Shown: positions 9,331-19,749, counted from the stretch's first letter. The stretch is 64,000 bases of DNA from Bos javanicus (GCF_032452875.1 NC_083883.1:53504698-53568697), one strand, 5' to 3'. Notes: generated by a model from the sequence alone, not told the origin. Translations and numbers: made by a program.

Positions 9331-10977
9331 TTCACAATTTGTATAGAAATACAAAAAATCTCGAATAGCCAAAGCTATCTTGAGAAAGAAGAATGGAACT
9401 GGAGGAATCAACCTGCCTGACTTCAGGCTCTACTACAAAGCCACAGTTATCAAGACAGTATGGTACTGGCACAAAGACAGAAATATAGATCAATGGAACA
9501 AAATAGAAAGCCCAGAGATAAATCCACGCACCTATGGACACCTTATCTTTGACAAAGGAGGCAAGAATATACAATGGATTAAAGACAATCTCTTTAACAA
9601 GTGGTGCTGGGAAAACTGGTAAACCACTTGTAAAAGAATGAAACTGGACCACTTTCTAACACCATACACAAAAATAAACTCAAAATGGATTAAAGATCTA
9701 AATGTAACACCAGAAACTACAAAACTCCTAGAGGAGAACATAGGCAAAACACTCTCCGACATACATCACAGCAGGATCCTCTATGACCCACTCCCCAGAA
9801 TATTGGAAATAAAAGCAAAAATAAACAAATGGGACCTAATTAAACTTAAAAGCTTCTGCACATCAAAGGAAACTATAAGCAAGGTGAAAATTCAGCCTTC
9901 AGAATGGGAGAAAATAATAGCAAATGAAGCAACTGACAAACAACTAATCTCAATAATATACAAGCAACTCTTACAGCTCAATTCCAGAAAAATAAATGGC
10001 CCGATGAAAAAATGGGCCAAAGAACTATATAGACATTTCTCCAAAGAAGACATACAGATGGCTAACAAACACATGAAAAGATGCTCAACATCACTCATTA
10101 TCAGAGAAATGCAAATCAAAACCACTATGAGGTACCATTTCACGCCAGTCAGAATGGCTGCGATCCAAACACCTACAAGCAATAAATGCTGGAGAGGGTG
10201 TGGAGAAAAGGGAACCCTCTTATACCGTTGGTGGGAATGCAAACTAGTACAGCCACTATGGAGAACAGTGTGGAGATTCCTTAAACAACTGGAAATAGAA
10301 CTGTCTTATGATCCAGCAATCCCACTGCTGGGCATACACACTGAGGAAACCAGAAGGGAAAGAGACATGTGTACCCCAATGTTCATCGCAGCACTGTTTA
10401 TAATAGCCAGGACATGGAAGCAACCTAGATGCCCATCAGCAGATGAATGGATAAGAAAGCTGTGGTACATATACACAATGGAGTATTACTCAGCCATTAA
10501 AAAGAATACATTTGAATCAGTTCTGATGAGATGGATGAAACTGGAACCTATTATACAGAGTGAAGTAAGCCAGAAAGAAAAACACCAATACAGTATACTA
10601 ACGCATATATATGGAATTTAGAAAGATGGTAACAATAACCCTGTGTATGAGACAGCAAAAGAGACACTGATGTATAGATCAGTGGGAGGACTGTGGGAGA
10701 GGGAGAGGGTGGGGAGATTTGGGAGAATGGCATTGAAACATGTATAATATCATGTATGAAACAAGTCGCCAGTTCAGGTTCAATGCACGATACTGGATGC
10801 TTAGGGCTGGTGCACTGGGACGACCCAGAGGGAGGGTATGGGGAGGGAAGAGGGAGGAGGGTTCAGGATGGGGAACACATGTATACCTGTGGAGGATTCA
10901 TTTCAATATATGGCAAAACCAATACACTATTGTAAAGTTTAAAAATAAAATAAAATTTAAAAAAATAAAATAAAAAA
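9331..10977 (+). mobile_element. 5'-truncated ruminant L1
   Basis: The last ~1.6 kb of a ruminant L1. It starts within ORF2 (TTTGTATAGAAATACAAAAA), runs through the ORF2 C-terminal domain, then a ~300-bp 3' UTR (GGCAAAACCAATACACTATT) and an A-rich tail at 10930-10977. The 5' truncation is the usual result of incomplete reverse transcription. Its 3' UTR matches the L1 at 35720-37103, so both belong to related subfamilies. Confidence 0.95.
9380..10621 (+). pseudogene. L1 ORF2 C-terminal relic with one in-frame stop
   Basis: Encodes the region C-terminal to the reverse transcriptase of L1 ORF2, up to its natural end. Landmarks: NKWCWENW, WIKDLN, HFSKEDIQMANKHMKR, the cysteine-rich CWRGCGEKGTLLYRWWECK, PLWRTVWRFLKQLEIEL, MFIAALFIIARTWKQPRCPS and MEYYSAIKK. 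The frame is interrupted by a TAA at 9620-9622 directly after NKWCWENW and is then open for 327 codons from 9638. The endonuclease and RT core are absent, so it cannot act. Confidence 0.93.
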
Positions 10978-10983
10978 TGTTTG

Positions 10984-11110
10984 TTTTATTCAGTCACCAA
11001 GCCATGTCCAACTCTTTGCAACCCCATGGACTGCATCATGCCAGACTTTCCTGTCCCTCACCATCTCCCAGAGTTTGCCCAAGTTCATGTCCATTGAATT
11101 GGTGATTCAA
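10984..11110 (-). mobile_element. BovB 3' fragment
   Basis: Reverse-complement BovB 3' end: CAGTCACCAAGCCATGTCCA, CCCATGGACTGCATCATGCC, CATGTCCATTGAATTGGTGA. Only ~125 bp; it abuts the A-rich tail of the L1. Confidence 0.85.
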
Positions 11111-11139
11111 TTTTAAAAATATATAGTTATAAAAAAAAT

Positions 11140-11235
11140 ATCACTTCCCAGAGATTCTGGTTCAATAGGTCTGGAGTGAAAGCCAGGCATCTGCAGGTTT
11201 AAAACATCCACAGATGAGCTGCACAGTCAGCGGGG
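11140..11235 (-). repeat. MER20-like hAT fragment
   Basis: CCCAGAGATTCTGGTTCAAT, AGGTCTGGAGTG and GCATCTGCAGGTTTAAAACA resemble the antisense middle of MER20-type hAT elements. No termini preserved. Confidence 0.5.
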
Positions 11236-11376
11236 TTCCAGCCAGCCCACTCCATCACACCACATTGGCCTAAGGTGGGAAATGCCTTCCCAAACCCACT
11301 TCTCCCTGCATCCTTCACCCTTGAAGGAGGCAGGTGGTGCCTCCTTGAACCTTGGCTCACAAGTCACAAGTCATTC

Positions 11377-11506
11377 TTCTTTTTTCCTCTATTTTTTTGG
11401 CCATGCCACGCAGCATATAGGATCTTAGTTCCTTGATCAGGGATGGAACCCATGCCCCCTGCAGTGGAAGCAGAGTGTCCTAACCACTGAACCACCAGGA
11501 AGTCCC
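11377..11506 (-). mobile_element. CHR-type tRNA SINE
   Basis: T-rich tail at left, then GGCCATGCCACGCAGCATAT, GTTCCTTGATCAGGGATGG, and TAACCACTGAACCACCAGGA at the head. Confidence 0.9.
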
Positions 11507-11589
11507 ATAAGTGACTTCTTAGATGTGGTCAACAAGGCTGGAAACCATGTCCTTTCTCATGCAGAGGCCAGGGACAAGGTTCTTGGGAG

Positions 11590-11775
11590 TGCAGACTGTG
11601 GGGTCTGAATGCCTGGGTTCCAATCCCACCTCATCTCTGACCAGCTGAGGACCCTTGGCAAGTTCATATGCCTCAGTTTCTTTCCCTGTAAAATGAGGAG
11701 GTTGATGCTATTAGGGCATTAGCAACCTTGGAGGGCAGCTATGAGGATTTAAGAAGTCAATACAAAAACATAATC
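11590..11775 (+). repeat. MIR SINE
   Basis: Sense MIR spanning most of the family length: CTGGGTTCCAATCCCACCTC, CCCTTGGCAAGTTCATATGC, CCTCAGTTTCTTTCCCTGTA, AAAATGAGGAGG. Confidence 0.85.
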
Positions 11776-11991
11776 ATGTTTTTTATTTTCTACCATATTT
11801 AATGCTTTGATATCTTGGGGGTCTTTGGACCTGGGGAGGGACTGCTGCTCCCAGGGTTGGCTAATTCCTTGAGATAACAAACAACTTGCCTCTGACCATG
11901 ACTTATTTAAACTTGGAGGATAATTGCTTTACCATATTGTGTTGGTTTCTGTTGTACAACAACACGAATCAGCCGTAAGTTTACATATGTC

Positions 11992-12209
11992 TGGGCTTCC
12001 CTGGTGGCTCAGCAGTAAAGAATCTGCCTGCAGTGCAGGAGACGCAGGAGCCATGGGTTCGATCCCTGGATCAGGAAGATCCCCTGGAGGAGGAAATGGC
12101 AGTCCACTCCAGTATTCTCGCCTGGAAAATCCCATAGACGGCGGGGCCTACAGTCAATGGGATCACAGAGTGGGATACGACTGAAGCAACTGAGTACAGT
12201 ACAGCACAT
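11992..12209 (+). mobile_element. Bov-tA SINE inside L1
   Basis: Full Bov-tA with GGGTTCGATCCCTGGATCAG and the complete Bov-A part. It is flanked by ACATATGTC (11983-11991) and ACGTATGTC (12210-12218), a 9-bp duplication with one change. Confidence 0.93.
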
Positions 12210-12465
12210 ACGTATGTCCCCTCCCTCTCGAACCTCCCTCCCACCTGCCAACCCATCCCACCCATCTGTTGTCACAGAGCACCAGGTCGAGCTTCCTGTG
12301 CTATACAGCAGCTTCCCACTAGCTATCTGTTTTATATATGGTAATGTATATGTTTCAATGCTATTCTCTCAGTTTATCCCACCCTCTCCTTTCCCTCCTA
12401 TGTCTCTATTCCTGCTTTGCAAATAGGTTCATCAGTATCATTTTTCTAGATTCCATACATATACA

Positions 12466-12815
12466 TTCAGTTCAGTTCACTTGCTCAGTCGTGTCTGACT
12501 CTTTGCTACCCCATGGACTGCAGCACACCAGGCTTCTCTGTCCATCACAGTCTCCTGGAGCTTGCTCAAATTCATGTCCATCAAATCAGTGATGCCACCC
12601 AACCATCTCATCCTCTGCTGTCCCTTCTCCTCCGGCCTTCAATCTTTCCCAGCATCAGGGTCTTTTCCAACGAGTCAGATCTTTGCATTAGGTGGCCAAA
12701 GTATTGGAGTTTCAGCCTCAGCACCAGTCCTTCCAATGAATATTCAGGACTTACTTCCTTTAGGATTGACTGGCTTGATCTCCTTGCAGTCCAAATTTGA
12801 TCTCCTTTCAGTCCA
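12466..12815 (-). mobile_element. BovB 3' end inside L1
   Basis: Antisense BovB tail of ~350 bp: TTCAGTTCAGTTCAC terminus, GTGATGCCACCCAACCATCT, GGTGGCCAAAGTATTGGAGT, GATCTCCTTGCAGTCCAAAT. Internally diverged, including a repeated TTTGATCTCCTTTCAGTCC near 12797. L1 sequence resumes after it. Confidence 0.9.
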
Positions 12816-13407
12816 AATAAAACATATGTGTGAATATATGATATGTGTTTTTCTCTTTCTGACTTACTTCACTCTGTATAATAGGCTCTAGGTTCATCCA
12901 CCTCACTACAGCTAACTCAAATTTGTTCTTTTTTATGGTTGAGTAATACTCCATTGTATATATGTACGACAACTTCTTTATCTATTCATCTATCAACTGA
13001 CCATGACTTTGATATGCATACACACCAATCCAGAGCCCATACCCCCAACCAGTTCCTTTCTCAAACTCCTACATACCAAGTTAGAGTTCCCTTGTCCTGA
13101 GTCACCCTGGGCCAAGTACTGGACAGCTAGGGGCCACCTGTATAGTCAAGAGCCTGCTGAAATTATTCAAACACTCCAACCCTGTGCTCACTAACCCTGC
13201 CTCATGCATTGTTTCTGAGCAAACCCTAATAAAGGCTGTAGCCCATGCTTTCTTCCTGCTTAACAATCCTAGTACTTCCCCATGTGGCCCTGCATGCTTT
13301 GGCATGATGCCCTACTCTTGGAAACTGTTACTAACAAATCACCTTTTCAGCAGCAATCATCTCCCAATCTGTTAGCTTTGCTATACATGAATAAAGCCAA
13401 AATTCTG

Positions 13408-13606
13408 GGTAGTTGTTCAGTCACTCAGTCGTGTCTGACTCTTTGCGACCCCATGGACAGCAGCACACCAGACTTCCCTGTCCTTCACCATTTCCTGCAG
13501 TTTGTTCAGACCCATGTCCATTGAGTCAATGATGCCATCCAACCATCTCATCCTCTGTCACCCTCTTCTCCTCCTGCTTTCAATCTTTCCCAGCATTAGG
13601 GTCTAT
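13408..13606 (-). mobile_element. BovB 3' fragment
   Basis: TTGTTCAGTCACTCAGTCGT, CCCATGGACAGCAGCACACC, CTTTCCCAGCATTAGGGTCT. Truncated earlier than the copy at 12466. Confidence 0.9.
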
Positions 13607-13621
13607 TTATTCTTTTTAATG

Positions 13622-13765
13622 AAACTTTTTATTTATTTATTTAGCTGTGCTGGGTCTTAGCTGTGGCATGTGGGATCTATTGTAGTTCCCTGACCAGGAA
13701 TCGAATCCAGGCACCCTGCATTGGGAACACAGGAGTCTTAGCCACTGGACCACTAGCGAAGTCTC
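13622..13765 (-). mobile_element. CHR-type tRNA SINE
   Basis: (TTTA)n-type tail, GTAGTTCCCTGACCAGGAAT, CACTGGACCACTAGCGAAGT at the head. It directly follows the BovB fragment. Confidence 0.88.
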
Positions 13766-13769
13766 TACA

Positions 13770-14040
13770 CTTTAATACAAGCATAAGAAGAGTGCCTGGC
13801 ATGTAGCAGGCCTGCAAAAAGTAGAGTCTTTGTGTAACTGAACGCTCTGCTACTTTTTCCCAGCACTTACCGTGATCTGTAATTAAGTAGGTTAGGGGTT
13901 GGTTGCTCTCTATCTCCTCTAACCTCTAAACTCTGAGAAGAAAGGCCCATGTCCATTTTTTTATTCATACTATACTATATTCCCAGCACCTAGTCAAGAG
14001 CCAGGCAAAGAGAAGGGCTTAGCAAAGACCTGATGAACAA
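13770..14040 (+). repeat. L2-like remnant
   Basis: AGTGCCTGGCATGTAGCAGG, then CAGCACTTACCGTGATCTGT, AAACTCTGAGAAGAAAGGCC and CCCAGCACCTAGTCAAGAGC match the order of an L2 3' region. Diverged. Confidence 0.45.
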
Positions 14041-14074
14041 AGGAGAACCCACTGGTTGTGCAGTTAAGCCCTCT

Positions 14075-14200
14075 TTTCATAGTTAATGAAATCTAAGCCA
14101 GGGAGGGGAGGAGACTCACCAAATCACACCACCCATTGGATTGGAGCTAATGTGTCAGGTCCCTTGACTCTCAAGAACCCTTCTCCCACTCCAGGTAGTT
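14075..14200 (-). repeat. Possible MIR fragment
   Basis: TTTCATAGTTAATGAAATCT ... CTCACCAAATCACACCACCC could be a decayed antisense MIR. Weak. Confidence 0.3.
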
Positions 14201-14904
14201 GCCCCGAAATCTGAGGTCTGACTTTGTAAGATGTGGGGAGCAGATAAGGCCCGAGAACTGTTCAGCTGTGCAGATGACAAAGCTGCATGGGTGCCCAGGA
14301 AGCTCTGCACTGCCTTCTTGCTGGGCTGCTGTCCTTCGCCCACCCCACTGACACTGGTTTTGGTCCTTACAGTCTCTGTCACCACTCAGCAGCTTTATCA
14401 CTGGTGCAGACCGTGAAACTATGCTGGACTTGGCAGCCCACAGCCTTGGTCTCTCTTTACAGGGCAGCTGGCTCATGGGATCCCACATCAGTCTTTCCCG
14501 AGACATGGATGTGGCCTCCTCTTCACATGATATAATTGCCAAGCTTATTGCGACCCTTCCTGGAGGGAACCCTGGAGCAGTTTCCCTTGGCTTCAGGGTG
14601 ATGGGTGCCTGTCATCACCAAGACCTAGCAATGGGTCCCTGGGGTGACTTAGAGGCTGTCATCAACTCTTGGAATTCTTGGATTCTACTCCTAAATCCCC
14701 AAGCCAAAGAGACTGGCTGCTGGTCTCATGGGTGAGTGATTCATGGGACAGTCAAATTCTACAACTTGGAAGGTTCATTTAAGTTGATCAGGGAGATATT
14801 TCTGCCTTCACTGGGAGTCTTGCTCACTACTATTCAGGGTCTAAGAACCATTTTAAGTTAAATAATGGCCAGGTCTCCAAAAAATGAGACATTTGATTAT
14901 ATTA
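14201..14904 (+). other. Unassigned sequence with a splice-flanked open stretch
   Basis: No repeat recognised. From 14463 to 14731 a 269-bp segment is open (GSWLMGSHISLSRDMDVASS at its start). It is preceded by a pyrimidine tract ending CTCTCTTTACAG (AG at 14461-14462) and followed by ATGG|GTGAGT. I see no known protein domain. It could be an unrecognised exon or chance. Confidence 0.3.
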
Positions 14905-15160
14905 GAAGTCCCTGAACACAGGAGACAGCAGCCTGGGGTAAAGGAAAGGGTTGAGGCTTTGGGGACAGACAGATCTGGGTGGAGGTCCCAGGCTGGCCTT
15001 TTGGCAGCCAAATGATTTTGTCATGTGACTTAATCTCTCTGATTCTCAGTCTTCTTTACAAAATAAAAACGATAAGATCTATTATGCAAAGCAAGGCACG
15101 CAAAGCTCTTGTCACAGTGACAGGCACACAGTAGGTTCTAAATGAATACTGAAACATGAA
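14905..15160 (+). repeat. MIR SINE
   Basis: Sense MIR: GTGACTTAATCTCTCTGATT, CTTTACAAAATAAAAACGAT, GTGACAGGCACACAGTAGGT. Confidence 0.75.
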
Positions 15161-15229
15161 GATGATGCTGTTGATGATAACACTCCAATGGCATGCATCC
15201 TTTCAGCTTACTCAACCCTTTTCTTATAT

Positions 15230-15705
15230 ATGTGTATAAACTTACTTATTTTGTTATTGAGATATAATTCTCATGTCATTAAATTCACCCTTTCAAGCTA
15301 TATAATTCAGTGGTTTTTAGGATATTCTCAAAATTGTGCAGCCATCTCCACTATATAATTCCGGAACACTTTCATCAGCCCCAAAAGAAACCCCATACCT
15401 ATTAGCAGTCACTCCCCATTCTTCCCTTCCTCCAGCCCTTGGCAACAACCACTAATCTGCTTTCTGTCTCTATGGATTTGCCTAGTCTGGGTATTTCCCA
15501 TGAATAGACTCACAAAGCATAGCCCTTTGTGTCTGGCTTTTCTCACTTAGCATAATGTTTTCAAGGTTTGTCCATGTCATAGCAGGTAGCACAACTTCAA
15601 CCCTTTTTCTTGCCAGATAATATTCCACTGTATAGCTCTATCACCGTGGTTTGTCCATTCATCAACTGATGGGCACTTGGGTTGTCTCCACTTTTGGGCT
15701 CCCAT
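15230..15705 (-). mobile_element. Ancient L1M fragment
   Basis: Antisense old L1: TATTGAGATATAATTCTCAT, TTGTGCAGCCATCTCCACTA, CTTAGCATAATGTTTTCAAG, AATATTCCACTGTATAGCTC, TGATGGGCACTTGGGTTGTC. Many substitutions and no frame. Confidence 0.85.
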
Positions 15706-15900
15706 TCTTTTTTATTTGATCCTCACAACCTTCTCTGCAGGAGAACCTAGCAGGTACAGTCTTGTTCACTACAGAGATGGGAACTGAGGCTCAGGGTGGC
15801 AAAGTGACCTCCCTGTGGTCACTCAGCTGCTTAGACACATGTTAGGGATCCAGGTCAATCCTCCTGACCTCCTCAAACTCATTCAGTGTCTCCAGGCAAA
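15706..15900 (-). repeat. MIR SINE
   Basis: Antisense MIR: TGATCCTCACAACCTTCTCT, AGAGATGGGAACTGAGGCTC, CAGGGTGGCAAAGTGACC. Confidence 0.75.
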
Positions 15901-16592
15901 ACAAGAAGGATGGTGTTTGTCAGTGTTTGTATGTGGAGGGAATCCAACAGCATATTACAGAGCATTTCACTGGCCTTGAGGGCAAAGGAATGAGCATAAT
16001 TAAGGATCATCTTGCTTTGTAACCCCAGCAGGGGAGACAGCAGCCGATTCCAAGTGGATCTGTGCCAGCATCTGGGGAGGGAAGGCAGCCCATTCTCACT
16101 AATGAGAAACCCAGGAACAATCCAATCTCATCCTTGGGCTTTGCCTGGGGATTCTCAGTGGCAGGTACTGGTTGCCCTTCCTTCCTCCTTCACCCCAACA
16201 CATCACCTTGGATTCTCCATCATATCCTTTACATTCTTTGCCCCTTTTCTGTGCGTAGGGACCTGGAGGGCCAACCATACACGAGAGCAAAGCCAACAGC
16301 AATCAGAGCAAAAGAAGATGGAAATAATCCACATGGCAAGAGGGGAGCCTCTATCTTATCCAAGACAGGGCCAGGATTTACTCTGGACAACCTTGGCTAT
16401 TCCCAGAAAGTTCCCATTCTCACGTGATTAATGAACAAACAATGACCGAGCATGCACTTTGGTTCAACATTCTTTCATCAAAATATTTCTTGGCACCTAC
16501 TGTGTGCACGTCAGACCTGGGGCACCAGAAGACAACAGAGAAAGACAAATGGGTCCAACTCCGACATTCAAATTCTCATGACGGAGACAGAT
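15901..16592. other. Unassigned sequence, L2-like near its end
   Basis: No gene recognised. Frames of 139 and 121 codons overlap at 16012-16431; neither has a recognisable domain. At 16470-16560, TTTCTTGGCACCTACTGTGT suggests an old L2-type fragment. Confidence 0.4.
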
Positions 16593-16809
16593 TGTGAGTG
16601 CATGCTGTGTGCGAAATGACTTCAGACGTCTCCAGCTCTTTTGCAACCCCATGGACTGTAGCCTGTCAGGCTCCTCTGTTCATGGGATTCTCCAGGCAAG
16701 AATACTGGAGTGGGTTGATGTGCCCTCCTCCAGGGGATCTTCCTGACCCAGGAATCAAACCCCGGTCTCCACCACTGCAGGCAGATTCTTTACCATCTGA
16801 GCCACTGGG
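16593..16809 (-). mobile_element. Bov-tA SINE
   Basis: Antisense Bov-tA: GCAACCCCATGGACTGTAGC, AATACTGGAGTGGGTTGATG, AGATTCTTTACCATCTGAGC. Flanks GAGACAGAT (16584-16592) and GAGACAAAT (16810-16818) form a 9-bp duplication with one change. Confidence 0.93.
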
Positions 16810-16818
16810 GAGACAAAT

Positions 16819-17896
16819 CAGAGGGATGCAAACAAAGGAAAAAAAAGGATGTAATAATGGAAGGGAATGAGAGGGGGGAGAAGGGGTGGAGTCAGGCTGC
16901 CCCACCTGACCAGGTGCTACACTGGTCCAGTCATCGAGGGTATGGGGTGTGAAAGACCCAGAAGCACCTTCCAAGTGGAAGGGCCAATACGGCAGGAAAG
17001 TACAGCCCAAGCAGGGGCGGGGGGAAGATTTCCAGGGAATGCCTCCCTCATTAAAGTCCTGACGGCTCCATCCCCTCTCCAGTCATCTCCTGCCACGTGT
17101 CTAGGGGTCACCCCTCAGGCTCCCTCCCACTGCCGAGCATCTGTGACTCCCTGAGGATGTGACTTCTGGGCTGCCCTCCCAGTGTCAGGTCAGGGTGTAG
17201 CCAATCTTACCGAGTGAAGGCTGCACAGCCTGGTGACAGCCTGTGGCTTTTGCTCCTGCAGCTGTGACATCCCCAGAGGAGAAACAAACCAGCTGTCCCA
17301 ACGGGTCAGACAAAACAGCCTAGTCAAGCCACTCGTTTCAAATAACTGACACCAAGGGACTGACCCCACTGCCAGCACAGAGCACCTCCGAATGAGGGAG
17401 CAAGGATGCTTGATGATAAAACTGCACTCAGGGCATCTGCAGATAATTGATTTTCTTTTTATGCCAAACCCCCACCACTGCTGCCACAGAAACATTGATA
17501 ACATCAACCCCAGTCAGCTGAGAACCAGTGGCTGCGACTTTTGGCCTCGTTCCTCCGTTCAAGCTTAGAATCGCCAGCTCACCCTAGCGCGTGGCATGGC
17601 TTGGGGCTGCATGCTGTCTGTGTCCAGCAGCAGCAGCAATGGTGTCTTCACGAAGCAATTCTGCAACAAGACCCGGTCAAAGGACCTACTACACTCCTGC
17701 TGTATGGCTGCCCTGAGCCTGGCCACCTGACCTCCTGGAGATCCTGTAAGCGCCCTCCTGCTTTTGTGTTTTTATATTTGCCAGAAAGCAATCCTGTTGT
17801 CTGTACCAAAGCACCTGGATACAGGTGATATGTTAGATACAGCCAGAGAGGGGGAGAATGGATTCTTTAGGTGGGATCAAAGATGACTGAGCTTTT
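16819..17896. other. Unassigned ~1.1-kb segment
   Basis: No SINE or LINE recognised. A short CAG run lies at 17622-17637. A 95-codon frame (17541-17828) contains QQQQQ but no domain. Its translation looks like chance. Confidence 0.4.
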
Positions 17897-17912
17897 AAAG
17901 ATCTTCAGTCTG

Positions 17913-18108
17913 GGGACTTCCCTGGTGGTCTGGTGGTTAAGACTTCACCTTCCAACACAAGGGGGTGTAGGTTTGATCCCTGGTCAGGGAGCTAAGATTC
18001 CATATGCCTCATAGACAAGATAAAAACCAAAATATAAAACAAGCAATATTGTAACAAATTCAATAAAGACCTTATAAATGTCCACATTAAAAAAAAAAAA
18101 ACTTTAGA
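17913..18108 (+). mobile_element. CHR SINE with 16-bp target duplication
   Basis: Long-tail CHR subtype (AGCAATATTGTAACAAATTC) ending in A12. Flanks AAAGATCTTCAGTCTG (17897-17912) and AAAGATCCTCAGCCTG (18109-18124) match at 14 of 16 bases. Confidence 0.95.
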
Positions 18109-18124
18109 AAAGATCCTCAGCCTG

Positions 18125-19062
18125 AAACTCTTCAGAAAGAGATAGACAGCTAAGGAATTGACCTGTCAAAAGGGAAGGCTGGACCCAATCATGTCCAAAG
18201 TTCTTCCTTTTCTTGATATGACAATGACCAGTCCACGTTACAGCCTGGCTGGGAATACTGGACAGAGGATACTGGAGAGAAAACCTGACTTTTTTTTCTT
18301 AGTCTACTTGTCAGTTTGGAGGAAATGGACGAAAATAAGTGAACCATGCAGTGAAGGCTGGGGGGGGGGGGGTGGGTGGTGGGCTTTTGTGTCAGAGCCA
18401 GAGAGTGAATGCAAATCAACTCAGAGCTGTTCTTCTCATTGTGGTCTTGACCTTTTTGACGTCACACACGTCAGAGCAATTCTGCCAGTTCAGGCTGCAT
18501 CAGTCACTCCGTGGGGATAACATGTCTCCCCAAAGAGAAAGAAGACAACACTCTCAGGCAAGGATGTTCATTTCTAGGCAGCAGAAGCTCCAAAGTCATA
18601 AAAGGCCAACAATAATTAGAAAGTGTTTTTGTAATATTCTTCTCTCTGAAGGGAGTATCTTAAAGGTGCCTGGAGATTCAGGCAATGGGAAAATAGAAGG
18701 TTCTGAAAAGAGCTCCTTTGAATCTGCGCCCCTCGGATTATTCTCTGGCAAAGGCAGACACACAAATGAAGGGTCTGATTTTCCAATTCTCAGAAAATAC
18801 AGGGCAAGAACTTTCTGGGTGGAAATAAGGTTGACAAAGAAAAGAAAGGCAGTGAATTAAAAAGGAGATGTAGACATTCATTTTCATTTTTACTTTCAGA
18901 TTCCTTCCCAAGCATCATAACACTAGGATATTTTGAACAGTCCTTTAAACAAAGGGATGAGTGCTTTGTGCACTCAGGAAAACCCTACTGCCCTGCTCGG
19001 AATATCTGAAAAGCAAGAAAAGTGGATGGTGGGCGTATCTCATAGCCTGACATGAGCAAATC
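18125..19062. other. Unassigned sequence with a G13 tract
   Basis: No repeat family recognised. A run of 13 G lies at 18360-18372, followed by GTGGGTGGTGGG, which could form a G-quadruplex. Frames of 120 and 173 codons cross it (18158-18520, 18339-18860) but show no domain. Confidence 0.4.
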
Positions 19063-19080
19063 AAGAGTGTGTGCCCAGGG

Positions 19081-19177
19081 GACTTCCCTGGCAGTCCAGT
19101 GGTTAAGATTCTGTGCTTCCAATGCAGCAGGTTTGATCCCTAGTCAGGGAACTAAGATATCACAAGTCACACAGCAT

Positions 19178-19236
<59 letters not shown>

Positions 19237-19242
19237 GAATGT
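19081..19242 (+). mobile_element. CHR SINE with perfect 18-bp target duplication
   Basis: CHR head and body (GACTTCCCTGGCAGTCCAGT, GGTTTGATCCCTAGTCAGGG), truncated and ending in an AT microsatellite. Flanks AAGAGTGTGTGCCCAGGG at 19063-19080 and 19243-19260 are identical, which is unusual for this older family. Confidence 0.95.
19181..19233. repeat. (AT)n microsatellite in a SINE tail
   Basis: 53 bp of uninterrupted alternating A and T between the SINE body and its target duplication. Confidence 0.98.
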
Positions 19243-19382
19243 AAGAGTGTGTGCCCAGGGAACAGGTGCAAAGCAAGTTTTTAATACATGGGTAAAGGAA
19301 AGAATGATGACATAAATTTCTGCCTTTCCCCAGGCCTTTAGTCCAGCACCCACTTCCTTTCTGTCTCTCCAAAGACCTTTGA

Positions 19383-19582
19383 AGTTGCTCAGTCATGTCC
19401 GACTCTTTGCAACGCCATGGACTATAGCCTACAAGGCTCCTCCATCCATGGGATTTTCCAGGCAAGAGTACTGGAGTGGGTTGCCATTTCCTTCTCCAGG
19501 GGATCTTCCCAACCAAGGGAGCAAGCCCAGGTCTCCCACACTGCAGGCAGACTCTTTACCATCTGAGCCACCAGGGAAGCCC
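19383..19582 (-). mobile_element. Bov-tA SINE
   Basis: GTTGCTCAGTCATGTCCGAC, TACTGGAGTGGGTTGCCATT, TCTGAGCCACCAGGGAAGCC. Imperfect flanks around GACCTT(T)GAA are the likely target duplication. Confidence 0.92.
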
Positions 19583-19599
19583 GAGGACCTTGAAATCCA

Positions 19600-19749
19600 C
19601 TGATCCATCTAATAACTACTTACTGAGCACCTACTATGTGCCAGGCACTGTTCTAGGTGCTATGGATAAGGAAGTGAACCAAACAAAAGTGTCTGTCCTT
19701 CTGAAGTTTACATTCTCATAGAAGAGCAGATTATAAATAAGATACATGT
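19600..19749 (+). repeat. L2-like fragment
   Basis: CTTACTGAGCACCTACTATG, TGCCAGGCACTGTTCTAGGT and the following GAAGTTTACATTCTCATAGA are typical of an ancient L2-type element. Confidence 0.5.

Larger units (their letters stand above)
11905..12996 (-). mobile_element. Ruminant L1, 5'-truncated, with perfect 13-bp target duplication
   Basis: Minus-strand L1 3' UTR and ORF2 end: GGAGGATAATTGCTTTACCA, CTGTGCTATACAGCAGCTTC, TTCTGACTTACTTCACTCTG, GAGTAATACTCCATTGTATA. The flanks CTGACCATGACTT at 11892-11904 and 12997-13009 are identical, so the insertion limits are exact. Two later insertions sit inside it (Bov-tA at 11992, BovB at 12466). Without them the L1 is only about 520 bp. Confidence 0.95.
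11808..13408 (+). mobile_element. Candidate ERV-type solo LTR, split by an L1
   Basis: Removing the L1 between its target duplications joins 11808-11904 to 13010-13408, about 490 bp that reads like an LTR. It starts TGATATCTTGGGGGTC, has CTGCTGCTCCCAGGGTTGGC, and carries an R-like region CAAACCCTAATAAAGGCTGT followed by AGCCCATGCTTTC. I could not fix its right border, which abuts a BovB, nor its own target duplication. It has no coding content. Confidence 0.45.

Noticed and set aside
16012..16431. 139-codon frame as a possible exon or small gene
   Set aside because: A second frame of similar length overlaps it and composition is ordinary; no homology recognised.
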